Positions 58,066-64,000 of a DNA stretch of 64,000 nucleotides are shown in pieces. The position numbers and the translations under genes were made by a program. Numbering within the stretch: the stretch's first letter is position 1; every line of letters starts with the position of its first letter. A model generated the notes under the pieces. That model had not been told where the DNA came from and did not search any database. It saw only the letters and a program-made list of their open reading frames with translations. The DNA comes from Cyathus striatus. Taxonomy: Eukaryota > Basidiomycota > Agaricomycetes > Agaricales > Nidulariaceae. The DNA lies in NCBI GenBank assembly GCA_025738555.1, contig JAOVFP010000010.1:868001-932000 (forward strand), in the 5' to 3' direction.

Positions 58066-58823
58066 AACGGTTTACCTGTAACCGTGCCGTATCAATGAAT
58101 TTTTTCAGCACGAAAAAACGGTACGGTCCGTAAAACGGTTACGGACGGCCTCATACAGTTATACGGGTAGTAAATGTGTGATTTTATTTTTTCGAAGCAA
58201 TAATTTTGTTATATAAAGTATCGAAGTGTTTACAAAGCATAAAATGCGAATTGGACACTGCATAAGAGATTCAATGCTATCAAAAGGTTCATTACTATCT
58301 TGTACAACTCAAATAGGCCTTGCATGTGAGCCATTAGTATGTTTATATAGTGTATTTAATAGATGGAAGTTCAATTGAATGATGTCGAAATATTTATAAA
58401 CATAAAAAATCGTAAAATAATACAATTGAGCTACATGGGGTGTGGGGGTGGTACATGAAATATCTCAATTGTATAATATGTGTTAGTACTAGCCTTAAGT
58501 TAAGTAGCGCAGTTGAAAGATCATGTACATATTCTGGTGTCAGCACGCAAAAGTAATGAATATGCAATCAGAGTTTATTTTCTTTGGGCCTAACTCAGGT
58601 GTTTGACACAGCAGCATAAAACTACACCAGTTGAGGATATTCGCACCAAAGGTTTAAGAGCGGCCTGTGGAGAGGTGACAACTGACAACGTGTAGCACTT
58701 CAACACTGACTGAGAAAGTATATTCGCACACATAAAGTGGAGAGCAGACATAAGTAAGGTAAAAGGAAAAATAATAATAACGGTAAAGAGAGGATAATAG
58801 AATAGGACAAAAAGAATTTACTA

Positions 58824-59198
58824 TCATTGAACAAGCACATTAACTGAATTAGGTACCTCTTTGTTCATTGGCATGCAATCTTGTTTATGGTCAGTACTTT
58901 CACCTGAGTCGGAGGTACTAAAATCGGCATCATCTTCGTTGGTTGCAGGCCCGGCAGGGGGCGATGCATTCACTCTTGTCCTCTTTGTTGAAGGGTTAAC
59001 TGCTGCCATGTGGTTGCGTTCACTGGCAATGGAAGCTTGAAGCTTGGATGTGTTCTTAGCACGAAGCCCACGTCCAAAAACTGTGATATTCAATTAGTAA
59101 ATTAGTTATAGAGGACATAACTGAGTAAAAACATACTAGGCTCTTCACGGCATTCATTCTCACCAGAGGAATCAATAGAATCAGCAGATGGTGTCATG
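58824..59198 (-). pseudogene. hAT transposase N-terminal fragment
   Basis: First exon from 59198 (MTPSADSIDSSGENECREEP) with donor GTATGTTT, then an exon reading LRAKNTSKLQASIASERN, KRTRVNASPPAGPATNEDDA, SGESTDHKQDCMPMNKE. It parallels the start of the hAT1 transposase (KRTRPDISSSVGLDEGD, MDLDQELMPTNKEV). The remaining transposase is absent. Confidence 0.8.
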
Positions 59199-60009
59199 GA
59201 GTGAAGGCATGGTGCACTTATCTTAGCTTATCTTCCCACAATTCAACTCCAAGACACTTACATACCGTATGACCGTAAACGGCCATCATACGGCCGTATT
59301 CATACGGGAAACATACGGTCGACGGTACGGTCTAATCCGTACCGTATTGAACCACTGAAAAACCTCACCTAGACGGTACGGCCCGGTAAATACGGTAGCC
59401 CGTATAGCCGTATTATACAGTTACGGTGTACAGCCCTAATGTGATCTACAGGAGTTTTACGTGAAATTATCAATAAGCACCTGCAGGTACTATTATAATT
59501 ATGACTAGAATCATTAACAATTAACTTCCACTGATACACCTACTCATATATGTTGATAGGAAACGGACTTGGTGTTCGTATCACCGTAAATGCGCGTATG
59601 CATGAACTCCTTTCTATCCCTATCTTACCCATTCATCTCTTTATCCCTTTACCTACATTCCCTTTCATACCTTTATACTACGGCCACTCCTAGATACATA
59701 TATATACGTACCAGTAGATACACTTTCACCTCAGTCGTTATACTATACAATAACACTGAGGTGAGACACTTAGATTACTTTCCATTCATATCATTCACTA
59801 ACCTTACACTTAGATTACTATATACTGACTACGTGTACAGGTAGAGTCGTTATACTATACAATAACACTGAGATTACTATATACTTACTACGTGTACAGG
59901 ATATTCCTTTCTACAATATACTTTCAACAAATCTAAGTGCATATATTATGTATTTATGAGAAAGAATGTCAGGTAGCGGGCCTTGCCGCTAGTCGGCCTT
60001 ATTGATTTA

Positions 60010-60430
60010 TAATATTTAGATTACTCAAAACCTGATAAGCCTCATTAACAGCAGCCATTTTAACCTGTTTACGGCCATACAAAAGCAGACAAACGAATAT
60101 TAGCAGTACGCTCATCGTTAGACATTAGAGAGGAAATAGAAAGAAACAAAAACAATAACAAATCATCTCCATCAAAAAATACCAGATCCACAAAAACCAG
60201 AACGTCAATCTCTGAAAATCAACGGACCGAAACAACCAATCCGAGCCGCATTAAACACTGATGCCGCGGAATCAAATATAAATAACCGTGCGTGCCTCAA
60301 ATCTCCATAGATCCGGCTGAGATCTCGGAGATTGCGGGGTTTAATGATGAGAAGACTCCCGGAGCCTGATGCCAGCGAATAAGGACACCGGGCGCGGCAT
60401 GAAATGAAGAAAACCAAGAAAAAAAGGAGG
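60010..60430 (-). pseudogene. DNAJC3-like fragment J6
   Basis: The complement near 60020-60080 reads VKMAAVNEAYQVLSN after a GGCCGTAAACAG-like exon start, matching the J-domain exon of J2-J5 but lacking the HPD-encoding stretch. Following intron-like sequence and the CAACGGACCGAAACAACC segment near 60220 match J2 (20690 region). The longer minus-strand frame over this and the next element (60297-60923) is fortuitous. Confidence 0.6.
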
Positions 60431-60762
60431 TAAAAAACACCCTTGACTTCACAGCCACGCCGACTTTTACCTTGGCATGGGAATTATGATCCGCTAGCTC
60501 ATATGTCGACATGACCATTTTTGTCAAGATCAATCCAGAATGTTGCTGTAGGTTGCTATACAACATGTTTACTTTTGAAGAACAATGACAAGTCAGTTTT
60601 TCACTTGCTGTTATGGCCAAAACTCCCCGCTTGTGATTCGCCGCTTCTATAGTATAAGAAAGTTTGCAGCAAGGCATCATTGAGACGGTACAGACAGCAA
60701 AGTTTGATGAGCATGTCATAATCTCAAGGGGATACACGTAGCACATTTCACAGTCCTGTATC

Positions 60763-61852
60763 AGGACCCCTGATAATACATCAAAATGCCTGTTCCGCCT
60801 GCACCCAATTTTATCCGCACCCAATTTCCCAAGATTATGCAGGATTTCATCCTGGATCTGGCACAGGCATTGCAAAAAGTCAGATTTTATCCGGAAGTCG
60901 GCACAGGCATTGCCAAAAATCAAATTTTTCCCTGAAAAATCGCAGTTTTATTGTTTGAAGTCAAGTACAGGTGTTATCTACGTATTTAACAGTCTTCTTC
61001 TTCCTGAGCCTTTTACCTCGCTTCTGGAGTAAAGTAATGGCCTTTCAATGTGTACAGCATGGTCTGTTAATTTTTTGAAGACTATCCAATCAGACTGAAA
61101 AATTTAGGCTGTTAGACATACCCGTAGCTAGTGCCTCAAGAACACATGGAACATTTGTAGCTGGAAGGTGAAATTTCTTAGCAAGAAAGTTCACGCTAGC
61201 AAACTGGTAGATGTTGGTACTCATAAATAGTCAAATTGAATGCATTCATACCTTTCCCCAGCATGATCTTTCTGTTAGACCCACATAAACCCATACCCTG
61301 CAAGCGATGTATGCAGATTGTATGCAGGTACTTATTTCCAGAAGGTTATCCAGATATGTAGTCGACTTCTATGGTACATCTCTTGAAAATGTATGGCCTT
61401 TTCCAATTCAGTTCCCTACAATGAATGATGGGTCTTCATCGACAAGATCGAGGACAGTTGGTTGACATTGAGAAGCTTTGATGACAATGTTGAGATAACT
61501 CGGAACCAAATCAATTCATTTCGCCTGTTCTGCTTATAATGAACTCAATCTGTGTTGATAGCTAAAAGTGTGCACTGGCAATGTTCTGTAGACTAACTGG
61601 TAATGGTGAAGTGTATAGTGTCAACAGTAAAAAAATTCTGGTGAGGTGTGTTCAAGTCCCACCCATGCCATAGATTTTATCCGGACCGGGAACAGGCCTG
61701 CCCGAGAACTTACAATTTTATCCGGACCTCTGGTACAGGCATACTTGCGAAAAAGGTGAATTTTATCCGCACTTTCAACAGGCATTTTACAAAATTTTCT
61801 CGAATTTTATCCACACCAGGATCAGGCATTTTGGTGTATTATCAGGGGTCCT
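60763..61852. mobile_element. 1.09 kb TIR element with 8 bp duplication
   Basis: Ends AGGACCCCTGATAATACA and TGTATTATCAGGGGTCCT form a terminal inverted repeat of about 30 bp. The exact 8 bp duplication CCTGTATC flanks it (60755-60762, 61853-61860). Both subterminal zones hold several direct copies of ATTTTATCCGGAC followed by ACAGGCATT at 45-60 bp spacing, oriented the same way on both sides. No transposase. The 8 bp duplication fits hAT or the fungal KDZ type. Confidence 0.9.
61576..61670 (+). other. tRNA-like segment inside the TIR element
   Basis: The 3' part GTTCAAGTCCCACCCATGCCA resembles a tRNA T-arm and acceptor (B-box GTTCAAGTCC); TGGCA 95 bp upstream can pair with TGCCA. T-stem pairing is 4 of 5, and the D-arm and anticodon arm are not convincing. 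It could be a tRNA pseudogene, tRNA-derived sequence or chance. Confidence 0.25.
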
Positions 61853-62072
61853 CCTGTATCTCAAGTTTTTGTCTCGCCACATATTTTTACAAAAAGAAGC
61901 ATTGATTTTTGATACCGAACGAAATGACTCAGACAAAAGCGTGACTGCAATCACAAATAGAACTTACTAGCGACTTTCAGAAACAAGGGCGCCACACTGT
62001 GTAAACATATAAGAAAAGGAAAGCTTGGTGACCTTCTTTCATTCTCAATTCCTTCCCCCTCAAATATTCAAC

Positions 62073-62517
62073 ATGACTAACAACCTCCCGGTCACATTAT
62101 ATCATGTAAGTGATTTATGATCTGAGCTATTCTCTTTTCACGACACACTGGCTCTCTTACTTTCAATCATTGATAGGACCGCCATAATCTAATGCAATAT
62201 TGTCCCGAAGAGCTCAAACTAGAAAATACAAGTATTCAACATATACACCACCATGATATTAAAGATTTCTCAATTTCTGAATTGATAGAGGGTAAACAAG
62301 AGGGTAAAGTCATCATTATTAAGACATGGCATCCAATCTCTTCCGCAGGACTTGCGAACAGTGGTCCTTGAAGGTCGTTCATAGAGGCACGTGGTATTGA
62401 TTCACTATTTATTTTGTATCCCAAAGCAACTATTACAGAGCCTTTCAGCAGGACTAACGAACTGGATGAAGGTCAGTCATCACCAAAATATTGCGGACAC
62501 CGTTGGAGTTGTAGATA
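62073..62517 (+). pseudogene. Small unassigned gene with an in-frame stop
   Basis: Exon 62073-62105 (MTNNLPVTLYH), GT-AG intron 62106-62176, then exon reading DRHNLMQYCPEELKLENTS to LANSGP and TGA at 62369-62371. The same frame stays open for nearly 50 codons beyond (RSFIEARGIDSLFILYPKAT and on) to 62517. Either a 75-residue protein or a longer gene with one nonsense change. Family not recognised; no membrane segment or signal peptide. Confidence 0.4.
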
Positions 62518-64000
62518 ATTTCTAGGTACTACCTGCTCTTGAAGGGGTGTTAAGTCCGCTGGACGTACCTAAAAAAGATAAAATATGTGAGTCGTCGAGA
62601 CGTCCATCCGACTGGGGTGTTCTAAGGTGAAAGGGAGTAAAACTTTATTAGCTCTTCTGTAGCGTAACCACAGAGTTTTTATACTAGAAAAGCCAATAAT
62701 TCTAAAATAAGTAAGAGTAATTATATCGGATGAAGGAATGGAGGATGTAAGATGGAAAGTGTGAAACATTAGAAATGAATAGAAAACTCAGTAAGAAAGT
62801 CCAATGTGTTGAGGTTTGCGAGGAGACAAGTGTTTTCTTGTCAAACCTCAGGGTCTTGTGTCGGTGTCGATGTCAAAACTATTTTGAGAACTCGGAGTGT
62901 CGCAGGGGATAGGTATGGTCGGAACGGTGTACGAAGATGTATAATTTGGGGAAAGTGAGAAAGAGCGAGCGGGAACGACGGATTAGGGAGAGAACGCGAG
63001 CGGAACGCGTACGGATACGTCAATGTAGCGTGATGCGTGATTACGTAATGCGATTTGGAATGTCTTGTACGGTGTTCCTAAACCGCATGCCTCCCTGTTC
63101 AAGCTTAAGGGTGCGAATGCCCAATCCCCGGTCACGCGCCGCGGCGTGACATTATGTCACAGCGTGTGACACCTTCTGAAACCTGAAGCCGGGCACCTTT
63201 ATCAACTTTCCTCTTTCCACAGCATTTATATCACCATAAAACTGTATGTAGTACATTTATATATGTTCATTTAATGTATATATGAGCTTGTTTTAAATAT
63301 ATACATGATTTTAAGACTTTAAATAGCAAAACTTGAAAAATGCCTGCTATTTTGGCAGGGAAAACTCATTTTGAATAGATGTCCTCAACGACTTCACGGA
63401 TCGACATGGATTATAGAGCAAAGTTACACTATACATTGAGGAAAATATTACTCCGAACCCAGATTTTTTATTCTCTGTTGCTAAGGTAAAAAACGGCCTG
63501 AAAAATCACAACTTCTACATATTATGCTTCGAAATTAACAATTCTGCGTTCGGAGCATTATTGCATTCGTCTAGTAGTGCAAAATTTCTCTATATATCAT
63601 ATAAATCGGTGCATCCGTTGATGAGTTCTATTCAAAACAAGCTGTTCTACTATATTATTAATAATATTAGATCTACTAACATTTATCTCGCCAATGCAAC
63701 TTATTTTTTGCCCTGATCATGAAATACATGCTATACACACTAATTCAGTTCAGTTTTATATGTTTGTGTTGTTAAAATTCATTGCTAGGATTGTTTTTGG
63801 AGAAGATACTTTCTGACCCAATATCTTATCACAGAGTAAATATAAGCAAATAAATGCTTCTCACATGCACGCTTGCGCATTGAGGCATCTGAATAGGTGG
63901 TCTAAGTAGTCTCACAGTGCAATTTCTAAATTTTTGCTATATATTTATGCTTATGTTAAATTAAACATGTTTTACTCATCATATGAGATCAAAATATTGA
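62518..64000. other. No gene recognised
   Basis: AT-rich sequence, locally higher GC with CpG-rich words near 62940-63150, where both strands are open for 60-70 codons without motifs. The last 800 bp are strongly AT-rich and hold nothing I can support. Confidence 0.45.

Larger units (their letters stand above)
57058..59438 (-). mobile_element. Degraded hAT element related to hAT1 (hAT2)
   Basis: Right end GTGTACAGCCCTA is as in hAT1; the left end has decayed to ATGGCTGTACACC. The flanking 8 bp agree at 7 positions (ATGTGATG 57050-57057, ATGTGATC 59439-59446). Only the N-terminal transposase exons remain, and a foldback element sits near the left end. Non-autonomous and older than hAT1. Confidence 0.85.
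56603..60001. mobile_element. Element X2, host of nested insertions
   Basis: Left end TTCCCGCTACCTTTTAAGG and right end GGTAGCGGGCCTTGCCGC, AGTCGGCC match X1 (33037-35208), with paired changes of A to G and T to C at the ends. hAT2 is inserted inside, and a foldback element inside that. Without them X2 is about 1.0 kb. Left and right flanks are a Kre9-like fragment and a DNAJC3-like fragment, so the flanks do not come from one intact locus. Confidence 0.5.

Noticed and set aside
60297..60923. 208-codon minus-strand ORF, the longest single frame in the window
   Set aside because: It crosses the boundary of the TIR element at 60763 and a DNAJC3-like fragment, includes repetitive subterminal motifs, and has no domain.

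Overview
The window looks like a repeat-rich, gene-poor stretch of a fungal nuclear genome, most likely a basidiomycete (Agaricomycetes). The reasons are many 50-70 nt GT-AG introns with CTAAC-like branch sites, a 17 nt microexon, Kre9/Knh1-type secreted proteins with the SVTWDTSNAP motif, a full Old Yellow Enzyme gene, and hAT transposases with fungal-type dimerisation domains. The species cannot be named from sequence alone. No rRNA, CRISPR or convincing tRNA gene was seen.

Layout. 1-4.6 kb: minisatellites and decayed DNA. 4.66-9.07 kb: a nearly complete hAT transposon with perfect 8 bp target duplication. 10.5-40.3 kb: a tandem array of about 4.2-5 kb units. A complete unit has a type A four-TM-like membrane protein gene (+), a minisatellite, a type B paralogue (+), and a DNAJC3/P58IPK-like co-chaperone copy (-) whose promoter region is shared divergently with the next type A gene. 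Four A promoters carry a large palindrome or inverted repeat whose proximal end lies 81-84 bp before the ATG; the outer sequence is conserved and the core is different each time. A1, A2, A5, A6 and B3 look intact. All DNAJC3-like copies and the other paralogues are broken. 42.0-47.0 kb: three diverged, intact members of the same membrane family (D1, D2, D3), one on the opposite strand. 47.6-56.6 kb: a duplicated Kre9-like/OYE divergent pair, intact only in the second copy. 56.6-62 kb: nested transposable elements, including a foldback element inside a hAT inside a third element, and a separate TIR element with 8 bp target duplication. 62-64 kb: one small degenerate gene and unassigned sequence.

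The membrane family is the most promising undescribed system. I count 8 intact and 7 broken copies in about 36 kb. Every intact copy keeps the same four-exon plan, with a 17 nt second exon and a 112 nt third exon, although protein sequences have diverged strongly. Type A copies share a TATA-like box 52 bp before the ATG. I recognise no known family. The array resembles rapidly duplicating selfish or conflict-type membrane gene families in organisation only; that is inference. The co-duplicated ER co-chaperone copies appear to be passengers, because each has lost its frame or key domains.

Several transposable elements are defined by comparing array units with and without the insertion, which gives exact target duplications: a 9 bp duplication at 15783/17201, and 8 bp duplications at 37765/39279, 4654/9071 and 60755/61853.
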